A stretch of DNA of 15,745 nt from CAYLLT01 sp964591605 (GTDB taxonomy: Bacteria; Planctomycetota; Phycisphaerae; UBA1845; PWPN01). Below are positions 1-6,474 of this stretch, in pieces (the first letter of the stretch is position 1; the number at the start of each line of letters is the position of its first letter). The stretch lies in NCBI GenBank assembly GCA_964591605.1, contig CAZQEN010000167.1, forward strand, positions 1 to 15,745, read 5' to 3'. The position numbers were made by a program, and so were the translations under genes. Below the pieces are notes generated by a model. The model searched no databases, had not been told where the DNA came from, and was given only the letters and a program-made list of their open reading frames with translations.

Positions 1-105
1 CCTGGGGTCGGCTCGCCGGGGCCGCGTCGGCTTGGCGGGGCCACCCCGACGCTGCCCATGCCACCCGCCGAAAGCGTCACGCACCCGCGCAAGCTGGAGG
101 ACTGA
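1..105 (+). CDS. Possible C-terminal end of an upstream gene (partial)
   Basis: The frame starting at base 1 is open and ends at a TGA at 103-105, reading ...PPAESVTHPRKLED. The stop is followed after 3 nt by the proposed start of the next gene, and a GGAGG at 96-100 lies inside this tail, an arrangement typical of translationally coupled genes. Only 34 codons are visible and the composition is Pro/Gly rich with no recognisable domain, so it may also be non-coding. No function can be given. Confidence 0.3.
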   Translation, partial: PGVGSPGPRRLGGATPTLPMPPAESVTHPRKLED

Positions 106-108
106 CCT

Positions 109-1527
109 CTGACCACCCTGGACCCGAACACAACTTCCCTGACGCATGTCGCGCCGCTCCTGCCGGCGACGGCCGAGCCGCCGCTCTCGCTGCGGCGCGT
201 CGGCTTCATCAAGGGGTTTCTGCTCTTCTGGCTGTTGCCCCGGCGCTACGGGCCTCATCTGGCCGTCGGCTCGCTTGGGCGCGCCGTCGCCGCGCATGTG
301 CTGGCTCTGTTGCTAAGCGGTGTGGTGATCGGCGCGGGCATCGTCGGCAGTGAAGGGCTGCCGTACGAGTTCGACTGGCAGGACTGGCGTGAAGAACTCG
401 CAAAGTGGGTGCTGGAGTTAGCATCCGCGTCGTCATCGGCCAGCTCTCCAGTGGAGGCGCTGATGATCGCGGCCGTCATCGGGTCGGTCCCGCTCGCCGA
501 GTTATGCCTGGTCGCACTTGGGATCTTCCTCATGCCCTGGTGCGCCGGCGGCGACAGCGCCCGCTCGGTGTTCAGGCGAAGCGTGAGGAACGTCTATTGG
601 ACGACGACCGCGCTGCTGCCGCTGACGATCGTGTGGACCGCCGTCCTGCTGCTCGTCGAGAACCAGCCGGAATGGCTCAAATCGCGCTTCGACATCCTGC
701 CGCTGGCCATGCTTGCGGCGGTGACGGGGGGCACCATCTTCCTGTTGCTTCGTGCCCTGCTGGCGGGGGCAAGCCGCTACGCGGGGCCGCCCGACGGCCC
801 GGCCTTCCACCCGCGCGAGCCGCACTGCGACGATTGCGGCTATCTCATCGTGGGCCTGCCGCTGACCTCGCCCTGTCCCGAATGCGGACTCGCGGTGGGC
901 GAGTCGCTGCCCGGCGGACGGCGCCGCCCGACCGACTGGCAGCACAGCGAGCTGAGCTCCGCGGGCTTTCGCGACCTGCTGGCGACCCAGTGGCGGGTGC
1001 TCTGGGAGCCGGCGTTCTTCAAGCGCCTCCCGGTGCAGAACGGCCTGCGCGCGGCACGCCATTTCTGGTGGGGCACGTTCATGCTCGTGACGCTGGCGGG
1101 CCTGGTGGTCGTGCAACTGCTGGTCTGGACGACCGCCGACTCCGAACGGCAGGCCGAGGCGTTTCCCCTCCTCGCGACGTGGTTCATCCTGCTGCCGATC
1201 GCCGCCCAGATGCTGGTGATGTTCGCCGCGTGCCTCTGGTCGCAGTTCGCGTACGAACTCCGCGACTACCGCGTGTGCGCCACGGTCTGCTGCTACGCCT
1301 CGCCGCTCATGTGGCCAGCCATTGTGACGCTCTATCTCGGCGTGATCGTGCTCTGGCACGCGGCCGCCACCCGCTGGGGCGAAACGATCGTCCAGTTCCT
1401 CGACTTCGAACTCCCGCGGGGCGCGGTGCTGCTCCTGGGACTCGCAGGAGTCCTCCTGCTGTGCGGCTGGTTCTGGTGGAGCCGCCTCCTGCGCGCCCTG
1501 CAGGACGTGCGCTATGCGAACGCCTGA
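109..1527 (+). CDS. Polytopic membrane protein with internal zinc ribbon
   Basis: Integral membrane protein of unknown function, about 472 residues if it starts at CTG 109. Roughly eight hydrophobic segments (near residues 60-80, 118-143, 164-185, 196-219, 320-342, 353-377, 388-414 and 437-460) flank a soluble loop. That loop holds a four-cysteine zinc ribbon, CDDCGY and CPECG (C240, C243, C256, C259). This type of ribbon (CxxCGYxLxGL...CPEC) is common in planctomycete membrane proteins and probably binds a structural Zn2+. There is no ATG, GTG or TTG in frame before TTG 235, and that TTG lacks a Shine-Dalgarno. The frame is open back to 106, and CTG 109 has GGAGG 8 nt upstream, so I prefer the unusual CTG start; TTG 235 would remove 42 residues. 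The gene converges on another zinc-ribbon membrane protein. A real gene is likely, but its role is unknown. Confidence 0.75.
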   Translation: MTTLDPNTTSLTHVAPLLPATAEPPLSLRRVGFIKGFLLFWLLPRRYGPHLAVGSLGRAVAAHVLALLLSGVVIGAGIVGSEGLPYEFDWQDWREELAKWVLELASASSSASSPVEALMIAAVIGSVPLAELCLVALGIFLMPWCAGGDSARSVFRRSVRNVYWTTTALLPLTIVWTAVLLLVENQPEWLKSRFDILPLAMLAAVTGGTIFLLLRALLAGASRYAGPPDGPAFHPREPHCDDCGYLIVGLPLTSPCPECGLAVGESLPGGRRRPTDWQHSELSSAGFRDLLATQWRVLWEPAFFKRLPVQNGLRAARHFWWGTFMLVTLAGLVVVQLLVWTTADSERQAEAFPLLATWFILLPIAAQMLVMFAACLWSQFAYELRDYRVCATVCCYASPLMWPAIVTLYLGVIVLWHAAATRWGETIVQFLDFELPRGAVLLLGLAGVLLLCGWFWWSRLLRALQDVRYANA

Positions 1528-1533
1528 CCTGAG

Positions 1534-1556
1534 CGGCCGCGGCAACGCCGCGGCCG
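1534..1556. terminator. Hairpin between convergent genes
   Basis: Perfect 10-bp inverted repeat CGGCCGCGGC / GCCGCGGCCG with an AAC loop. It lies 6 nt after the TGA of the plus-strand zinc-ribbon gene and 20 nt beyond the stop of the minus-strand one. It has no T-tract on either side, so it is at best a bidirectional hairpin barrier, not a canonical intrinsic terminator. Confidence 0.5.
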
Positions 1557-1576
1557 GCGGGCACGTTCCACCCGAC

Positions 1577-2464
1577 TCACATCGCGCGTGGCACCGTTTC
1601 CGTGTCGCTGGCCCACGTCATTCGTGCCTTTCGGGCCGCTTCGCCAAACGCTTTGCGATACCGATCGATCAAGAGCAATGACCACAGGCCAAAAATGAGA
1701 ATCCCCACGCCGCCTGCACAGCCGAACACACTCAGCCCCATGCCCGCGGCACCCCCAGCGCCACCCGCCGCGGACACCGACAGAAGCTCAATCGCGCTCA
1801 TGATCGCGATCAAACCGTAGCTGATGACCACGCCCCACATGACCAGCCGTGTTCGATCGGCGAGCTGCAGATCCGGAATCCGCATGGCCAACTGCCGGGC
1901 GTAGACGAATGTTGCGGATGACTGCGCAATATCGATGAGACCGCTTCCCTCCGACAGGAACAACGCCAGTCTGTGGTCGAGGTGCTGGGCTCCCTGCGCT
2001 GCCAGGCCCAGCACGAACTGCGCCGCGGTCAGCGCCCTGACGAGTTGACGGGCGGTCAGAGTGCTTTCGGTCTGTGACGGATCGGGTGCTGTCACCTTCC
2101 AGTATGCGATCAGGCTCACGAGGGAAGCGCCGATCTGGACGACGCCCGTCGCGACCGTCGCACCTGCGGCGCCCCCCAGGAATCCCCCAAGCACAGCGGC
2201 GACGATTCCTGCGAGGATCCCGAACACGATCGACGCCACCAGCCAATTCATTCCGCTGGCGAGCTGATCGACCCAATCCGGGTTCGAGTAGCGAAGCAGA
2301 TTCCCGTATTGCGATCGCCCGACCGGCGTGGCACACTCCGGACACACGCCATCGGGATTCAAGCCCCGCAGGTTGTAGCCGCACCCCAGGCAGGGAAGAT
2401 CCGCATCGATTCGCCCGCTCGTATCAAGCGGAACAGGTGTTGTGGGGTACGGGATATCCACCAT
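1577..2464 (-). CDS. Membrane protein with N-terminal zinc ribbon
   Basis: A 295-residue protein with a zinc ribbon near the N-terminus, CLGCGYNLRGL and CPEC (C25, C28, C41, C44), followed by a membrane region. Hydrophobic Gly/Ala-rich segments lie near residues 74-124 (probably two helices), 145-165, 205-232 and 250-280. The ribbon-then-helices layout is frequent in Planctomycetota; its substrate and partners are unknown. The start at 2464 (MVDIPYPTTP) is chosen because GGGAGG lies 6 nt upstream; an ATG ten codons earlier at 2494 has no such site. It converges on a second ribbon-bearing membrane protein at 109-1527, though the two differ in where the ribbon sits, so they need not be paralogues. 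A weak promoter and the terminator of the preceding gene lie just upstream, suggesting independent transcription. Confidence 0.85.
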   Translation of the reverse strand: MVDIPYPTTPVPLDTSGRIDADLPCLGCGYNLRGLNPDGVCPECATPVGRSQYGNLLRYSNPDWVDQLASGMNWLVASIVFGILAGIVAAVLGGFLGGAAGATVATGVVQIGASLVSLIAYWKVTAPDPSQTESTLTARQLVRALTAAQFVLGLAAQGAQHLDHRLALFLSEGSGLIDIAQSSATFVYARQLAMRIPDLQLADRTRLVMWGVVISYGLIAIMSAIELLSVSAAGGAGGAAGMGLSVFGCAGGVGILIFGLWSLLLIDRYRKAFGEAARKARMTWASDTETVPRAM

Positions 2465-2520
2465 CTGATGCCTCCCAATGGCTGTACACCACATCTCGAA
2501 TCAGGGAACCGGGCTGCAGC

Positions 2521-2549
2521 ATCTTAATACCCGCGGTCGCCGATTGGAA
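2521..2549 (-). promoter_or_regulatory. Weak promoter for the 1577-2464 gene
   Basis: On the minus strand, TTCCAA (2549-2544) and TAAGAT (2526-2521) are separated by 17 bp and lie about 57 nt upstream of the ATG at 2464, downstream of the terminator at 2573-2600. The -10 matches consensus at 4 of 6 positions and the -35 at 3 of 6. It is supported mainly by position. Confidence 0.3.
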
Positions 2550-2572
2550 GAAGGAATTCCGCCACGCACCAA

Positions 2573-2600
2573 CAAAAACGGCCGCCCTCGAGGGCGGCCG
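2573..2600 (-). terminator. Intrinsic terminator of the coiled-coil/BRCT-like gene
   Basis: Perfect 22-nt inverted repeat (arms CGGCCGCCCTC and GAGGGCGGCCG, 2579-2600). Read on the minus strand it is followed directly by TTTTTG (2578-2573). It lies 37 nt past the TAG stop at 2637, the expected place for a rho-independent terminator of that gene. The T-run points to the minus strand. The helix must open a few central bases to form a loop. Confidence 0.85.
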
Positions 2601-2605
2601 CTCTG

Positions 2606-2640
2606 TTTCGACTTTCGACTTTCCATTTTCGACTTTCTAC
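2606..2640. repeat. Heptamer tandem repeat (TTTCGAC x5)
   Basis: Five consecutive 7-bp units: TTTCGAC, TTTCGAC, TTTCCAT, TTTCGAC, TTTCTAC. The last one contains the stop codon of the 2637-4025 gene, so the array starts within the end of that gene and runs to its terminator hairpin. Variation is confined to positions 5-7 of the unit. Confidence 0.8.
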
Positions 2641-4025
2641 TGCGCCGCGAGCTGATCCTCCGGCGTCTTCGACGGAACCTGCAGGCCGATGAAATGCAGG
2701 AACTGCGTGCGTGTCAGCACCGGGATCGAGAGGGCCTTGGCCTCCGCCCGGATCGAATCGAACGCCTGGCGCACGCTGGCCTGTGCCGCCGCCCGTTCCT
2801 TGGTCTCCTCGCTGGCCGTCGCCGACGGCTGGGGCGGCAGGAACGGCGGAGCACCCAGCACGACGAAATCCACGCTCGAATCCACGCTGGGGGCCACCAT
2901 GCCGCCCCACCGCTCGATCATCCGGATCACGTCCTGACCCGCTTCGCCCCCGGGCTTGTCGATCTGCCCGTCGAAGTCCAGGTCAAAATCGCCCGCCACC
3001 ACGAACCGATACCGGCGGTTCTTGTCGTAGACGAGGTTGGCCACCAGGTCGCCTTCCAGGATCGGCTCGCCGGGCTTGCTCGATTTGACCCGCGCCTCCG
3101 ACGTCGTGTCGAACACGTTCACCACCTCGACCGTCGCCTTCTCGTGCCCCTCATCGCCGCGCGGCGAGCGGGCATACACCGAGAACGGCATCCCCGGCGC
3201 GATCCGGTCGCGCTTGCCGAGGCTGATGTAGACGATGTCTTCCGTCGGAATCGACCGGACGATCGTCCCGTCCGCGATGTCCTGCGGCGTCACCTTGTCC
3301 ATCCCCGGCTGGAACCGCGCGAGCTTCTCGGCCAGCTCCTGGAGACGCTGATTCTTCTCTTCGAGCTGCTTTTCGAGCTTCTGGTACTGGGCCCGGGTTT
3401 CGCTCAGCGAGGTTGTCGCCGAAGCGAGTGTCTTGCCGGTCGAGGCCTTCAGGTCTTCGAGCTGCTGGCTCCACGCCCGCTGATTCGCGGCGTTCTGCTC
3501 TTCCGCCTGCTTGAGGCGGTTCTCGAATTCCGTTGTCTTGGCGGCAAACTGGTCCGCCTGTTCCTTGGCCGCCTGGTTCAACTGCTCCATCTGCTTGACC
3601 AATTCGTCGCGCTGGGCCGTCGTTTTGGCCAGCTCCTCCGCGTTGCGCCGGTATAGGCGGAACAGGCCGTCCAGCACGGTGATGATGGCCGAATCCGGGG
3701 CAATCCGCTCCTGCTGCACTCCGGCGTCCGCCAAGACCGGGTTCACGTGCGTTTTGATCGTCTCCTGGATCTTGGTCGGCTCGCTGGTGCTCTCGCCGGT
3801 GACGATCCGGGCGATTTCGCTCACCCCCTGCTCCATCCGCGACTTTTCCTCGTTGGCCTTCTGGGCCTGGTCGCGCATCGAGGTCGACGTGCTGTCAAGG
3901 TCAGCCTGGTGCGTGTACAGGATGATCGTGAATGCAAGCGACGCCACCGTCAGGCACACGAATGCGATCAGCGCCACCTTGATACCGGTCATGCCGCCCC
4001 CACCCGGGGCTCGAGCCACTGCCAT
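2637..4025 (-). CDS. Membrane-anchored coiled-coil protein with C-terminal BRCT-like domain
   Basis: A 462-residue protein of unknown role. One transmembrane segment lies near residues 14-37 and a charged, Gln/Glu/Lys-rich coiled coil runs over about 46-75 and 125-238. A beta-rich domain follows at about 245-335 (DGTIVRSI, LGKRDRIAPGMPFSVY, GDLVANLVYD), resembling FlgT C-terminal-like domains. A BRCT-like domain spans about 339-447: FVVAG, VIRMIERWGG, VDFVVLG, then after an Ala/Glu-rich insert AKALSIPVLTRTQFL. This follows the BRCT order best known from NAD-dependent DNA ligase LigA. A DFDLDFDGQID stretch (346-356) resembles a calcium-binding loop. AAGGAG lies 7 nt before the ATG. It has its own promoter and terminator, so it is probably monocistronic. 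The topology (most residues after the helix) leaves it unclear whether the C-terminus is cytoplasmic. Confidence 0.85.
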   Translation of the reverse strand: MAVARAPGGGGMTGIKVALIAFVCLTVASLAFTIILYTHQADLDSTSTSMRDQAQKANEEKSRMEQGVSEIARIVTGESTSEPTKIQETIKTHVNPVLADAGVQQERIAPDSAIITVLDGLFRLYRRNAEELAKTTAQRDELVKQMEQLNQAAKEQADQFAAKTTEFENRLKQAEEQNAANQRAWSQQLEDLKASTGKTLASATTSLSETRAQYQKLEKQLEEKNQRLQELAEKLARFQPGMDKVTPQDIADGTIVRSIPTEDIVYISLGKRDRIAPGMPFSVYARSPRGDEGHEKATVEVVNVFDTTSEARVKSSKPGEPILEGDLVANLVYDKNRRYRFVVAGDFDLDFDGQIDKPGGEAGQDVIRMIERWGGMVAPSVDSSVDFVVLGAPPFLPPQPSATASEETKERAAAQASVRQAFDSIRAEAKALSIPVLTRTQFLHFIGLQVPSKTPEDQLAAQ

Positions 4026-4168
4026 GCCAAGACTCCTTGAGCGGGTTGTGTGATCTCACGTCAATCGAAGGCGAGCCATTGGCCCGCTACGCCGGGGCGT
4101 TCGCCGGCCCGATCGCGGGCGGTAAGTGCCCGGAGGACGCACCTCCTCCGCGGCCACAGGACCTCAGC

Positions 4169-4197
4169 ATTGTTGTACCCGGCGGCACAACTGTCAA
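4169..4197 (-). promoter_or_regulatory. Promoter with inverted repeat for the coiled-coil/BRCT-like gene
   Basis: On the minus strand a perfect -35, TTGACA (4197-4192), is followed after 17 bp by AACAAT (4174-4169, 4 of 6 matches to TATAAT). Transcription would start near 4162, giving a leader of roughly 137 nt before the ATG at 4025. The spacer is framed by GTTGT (4172-4176) and ACAAC (4187-4191), a 5-bp inverted repeat that could be an operator. Confidence 0.55.
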
Positions 4198-4259
4198 ATC
4201 CCGTCCCCACAGCCCTTTGCGAGGGTGCATGGCAGGTTTCCGGGGATCCGCATCGGGTA

Positions 4260-4282
4260 GGTCCCGTCTGCCGGACGGGACC
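4260..4282. terminator. Hairpin downstream of the exported-protein gene
   Basis: Perfect 9-bp stem GGTCCCGTC / GACGGGACC with a 5-nt loop TGCCG. It lies about 160 nt beyond the stop of the minus-strand gene at 4441 and has no T-tract. It could end that transcript or be a dispersed palindromic repeat; the sequence alone does not decide. Confidence 0.4.
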
Positions 4283-4440
4283 TTGGCTGGGTGAGACGCT
4301 CTCGCATCGCAGGTCCGGCCCGGTCCCGGACTTCGGCGGGCTCAGTCGAGCCGCGCGCCGGGAAACCTACACGCCCGCTCCCGCAAGAATCGCCACACCC
4401 CGTTGCGGGGGGTGCTGGCCACGGCGCGGTCCTGCCGGAA

Positions 4441-5799
4441 TCATCGTCCGCCGGCCGGCCGGGTCGCCGGACTGAGGCTCTCCGCCACCGCCCGAACCGC
4501 CGCCAGGGCGTTCGCATCGCGCCTCAGCCCATCCCAGTTGAACACGCACACCATCCGGCATCTGCGGAACCGCAGTGTGGCCAGAAATCGCTCGCGCCAC
4601 CCCGCCTCGCTGCCCGCCCCGCGCCACCATTCCGCGGCCGCCCACTGCTCGCGCCCGGCCGCCGTCAAATCGTCACCCAGAGAGCCGGACTCGGCCGGGT
4701 CATGCGAATAAAAGCTCCAGCCCGGTATCGAATACGCATTGATCGCCGGCCGGAACGACAGGTGGCGCTCCCACGGCTCGTATGTCCCCCCCTGATGCGT
4801 GAACAGCAGATGCCGGGGCACGCCGCGCTCGTGGGCCGCGCGGGCCAGCCGCTCCAGATACCGCTGCACCACCCGCTCGATGTCCTGTGCGGTCAGCGAG
4901 CCGCTCCGCTTGAGCCCCGCCGTCCACACCGCCGCATAACCCAGCGGAGCCTGCCCGAAGGTCCACCCCTGCGACGGGTCGCGCACGGTGGGATCCTGCG
5001 ACGCATCCGTCGGCGACCGCTCGAAGATCGCGTTCCCGTCTGTGTAGTAGAATGCGTTGACGTTGATCGAAGCCTCCCAGCCGAGCTTCACCCCGCCCAG
5101 CAGATATCGCCGCCCGGCCGGCAGACGACGGTACCATTCCATCACGATGGGGATCAGCACGTCATACGCTCGCCAATGCTCCGCCAGAAACCCCGGCGAC
5201 TCCAGGTTGGGGGCGGGGCGCACCCGCACCTGGTGCCCCCAGTTCCGCCAGCCGATCTTCACCGCATGCTCGGGCCCCCAGCCGCTCCATTCCACGTTCA
5301 TGCGGTTCGCGGGGTCATACCCGGGCAGCGATCGATCCCACCAGTTCCACAGATCCGGGCGCGATTCCCACCAGTTTTCACCATCCAGCCCCACCACGAC
5401 GGGGACGTCCGCCTCCAGGCTGGCCGCGAGCATCCGCCGGAGCGACTCGGCCGTCGTCGCCAGATCGCGCTCCAGGATCGAGAACATGAAGCCCGCACCC
5501 AGCCGCAACGACGCATTGCCGCGCGTGCCCAGCACTTGAACCATCTCGCGCAGCGACTCGGCGGTGAATCCTTCCGGCCGGGCCTGGTGCCAGCGATCCG
5601 GGCCGGAGCCGGGCGCCCGGTTGAAGAAGATGTACTGCGGGACGCCCGCGGGCGGCCGGGGGTCCGCGCCGGCCGTCCGCGCGGACGGACCCGCTTCACC
5701 CCGGCAGGGCAGTCCTCCTGTCAGCAGGACCCCGACGGCCACAACCCGGCACAGCCAGGACAGACACGGGCCGCAAGCTGGCTTTCCGCACGGTTTCAT
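4441..5799 (-). CDS. Exported tryptophan-rich protein, possibly TIM-barrel hydrolase-like
   Basis: A 452-residue protein beginning MKPCGKPACG, with a hydrophobic stretch at residues 15-30 and small residues ending near A36, consistent with a Sec signal peptide. The mature part is rich in Trp, Tyr and Asp/Glu: GLDGENWWESRP (137-148), WNWWDRSLPGYDP (151-163), GGVKLGWEASINVNAFYY (235-252), HLLFTHQGGTYEPWERH (330-346) and INAYSIPGWSFYS (353-365). Alternating strand-like (VPVVVGLD, RYLLGGVKL, HLLFTHQGG) and helical stretches suggest a glycoside-hydrolase-like TIM barrel, with E242 among candidate acids, but I cannot assign a family. An in-frame ATG at 5850 adds 17 residues before the signal peptide, so 5799 is preferred. 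A TACACT hexamer ends exactly 7 nt before this ATG and the Shine-Dalgarno is weak, so the mRNA may be leaderless. Confidence 0.75.
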   Translation of the reverse strand: MKPCGKPACGPCLSWLCRVVAVGVLLTGGLPCRGEAGPSARTAGADPRPPAGVPQYIFFNRAPGSGPDRWHQARPEGFTAESLREMVQVLGTRGNASLRLGAGFMFSILERDLATTAESLRRMLAASLEADVPVVVGLDGENWWESRPDLWNWWDRSLPGYDPANRMNVEWSGWGPEHAVKIGWRNWGHQVRVRPAPNLESPGFLAEHWRAYDVLIPIVMEWYRRLPAGRRYLLGGVKLGWEASINVNAFYYTDGNAIFERSPTDASQDPTVRDPSQGWTFGQAPLGYAAVWTAGLKRSGSLTAQDIERVVQRYLERLARAAHERGVPRHLLFTHQGGTYEPWERHLSFRPAINAYSIPGWSFYSHDPAESGSLGDDLTAAGREQWAAAEWWRGAGSEAGWRERFLATLRFRRCRMVCVFNWDGLRRDANALAAVRAVAESLSPATRPAGGR

Positions 5800-5806
5800 G
5801 CCGCCG

Positions 5807-5812
5807 AGTGTA
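5807..5812 (-). promoter_or_regulatory. -10-like TACACT 7 nt before ATG 5799
   Basis: TACACT on the minus strand (5812-5807) is separated from the ATG at 5799 by 7 nt, placing the expected transcription start on or next to the A of the ATG. I see no -35 match at the usual distance. Confidence 0.4.
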
Positions 5813-5960
5813 GACGACCGACCCGAACCCCGCACGGGCACCCGCCCCACCCACGCAGACGAAGCCGGAGCGGTCGGCTCCCGTGGCGACCGGGTCGTCT
5901 GAGGGCAGGCTCTGCTGTGACCGCAAGACCGCTCCGACGACCACCGATTATCACGGCATC

Positions 5961-5990
5961 TTGGTATGTCACCTGGGCCTGGACTATACT
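5961..5990 (+). promoter_or_regulatory. Promoter for the 102-aa protein gene
   Basis: TTGGTA (5961-5966, 4 of 6 matches) and TATACT (5985-5990, 5 of 6) are 18 bp apart and lie about 68 nt before the ATG at 6059. The leader carries a short stem ACGCT/AGCGT (6008-6025) and a run of seven T at 6034-6040. That resembles a weak attenuator, but the 8-nt gap between stem and T-run argues against a classical terminator. Confidence 0.55.
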
Positions 5991-6058
5991 ATGACGACGT
6001 CGACGGGACGCTTCACCCTGAGCGTGCCGCCGATTTTTTTATAGGAGTGCTTTGAGGT

Positions 6059-6367
6059 ATGGCGTTCAATCTGAACAAATCCCTGTCCGCCGGCACCAAG
6101 GTCCGCGTGGCGGAACCCATGGACGTTCCCGACTGGTCCACCTGGGATGACGACAAGGGCAAGATCTCCTCGCCGGTCAAGAAGCGGCTCCAGCAGCTCT
6201 TCTTCCGCGGCGACAAGAAGGTGAGCGGGGAGGTCATCTACATCGGCACCGAAGACGAACGCGAGCAACTGCGCCGCAAGGGCCAGACCAAGGTCCGCGT
6301 CCGCGATCAAACCGGCTCTGCGATTGTGATCACGGCCGACCCCAACAAGCTGGTCCGCTCGCACTGA
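6059..6367 (+). CDS. Small conserved-looking protein of unknown function
   Basis: A 102-residue, charged, soluble protein starting MAFNLNKSLSAGTKVRV. It contains an acidic Trp patch (VPDWSTWDDDKGK, 23-35), a basic helix (PVKKRLQQLFF, 39-49) and a C-terminal beta-rich part (VSGEVIYIG, TKVRVRDQTGSAIVITAD). There are no cysteines, membrane segments or known catalytic motif. The alternating strands and basic residues would suit a small SH3/KOW-like nucleic-acid or protein-binding fold, which is only a guess. AGGAG (6043-6047) lies 11 nt before the ATG, longer than usual; a GAGG directly abuts the ATG. A good sigma70-type promoter lies upstream. The creatininase-like gene downstream has its own -10-like site, so the two are probably separate units. 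Confidence 0.75.
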   Translation: MAFNLNKSLSAGTKVRVAEPMDVPDWSTWDDDKGKISSPVKKRLQQLFFRGDKKVSGEVIYIGTEDEREQLRRKGQTKVRVRDQTGSAIVITADPNKLVRSH

Positions 6368-6440
6368 CCCGCTGTCGCATCGCGTGAGCGTCAACGGCCC
6401 TCGCACCCGGCCCGCTCTTTCCCCGCCCACCGGGCCGCCG

Positions 6441-6446
6441 TACACT
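6441..6446 (+). promoter_or_regulatory. -10-like TACACT for the creatininase-family gene
   Basis: TACACT lies 28 nt before the ATG at 6475, which has its own AGGAGG. It matches the TACNNT type of hexamer seen ahead of other genes in this window. No convincing -35 accompanies it. Confidence 0.35.
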
Positions 6447-6474
6447 CCCCGTCCATTGCCAGGAGGATCACACC

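Larger units (their letters stand above)
4026..4440. other. 415-bp gene-free spacer between two minus-strand genes
   Basis: Contains the promoter for the 2637-4025 gene (4169-4197), a small GGAGG/CCTCC hairpin in its leader (4132-4146) and a stable hairpin at 4260-4282. Short open frames here lack ribosome binding sites and recognisable sequence, so I call no gene. The stretch 4283-4440 shows nothing I can identify. Confidence 0.6.

Noticed and set aside
2478..3656. Long plus-strand open frame opposite the coiled-coil/BRCT-like gene
   Set aside because: Its product is Arg/Leu/His-rich low-complexity sequence and it overlaps a gene with clear domains, promoter, ribosome site and terminator on the other strand.
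4037..4475. Two overlapping plus-strand open frames in the 4026-4440 spacer
   Set aside because: No ribosome binding site, no recognisable sequence and a conflict with the minus-strand promoter at 4169-4197.
4291..5994. Long plus-strand open frame (567 codons) opposite the exported protein gene
   Set aside because: Arg/Pro/His-rich antisense frame typical of high-GC DNA. The minus strand has a signal peptide and structured aromatic motifs.
5984..6445. Minus-strand open frame opposite the 102-aa protein
   Set aside because: The plus strand has the promoter, ribosome site and a more protein-like composition.
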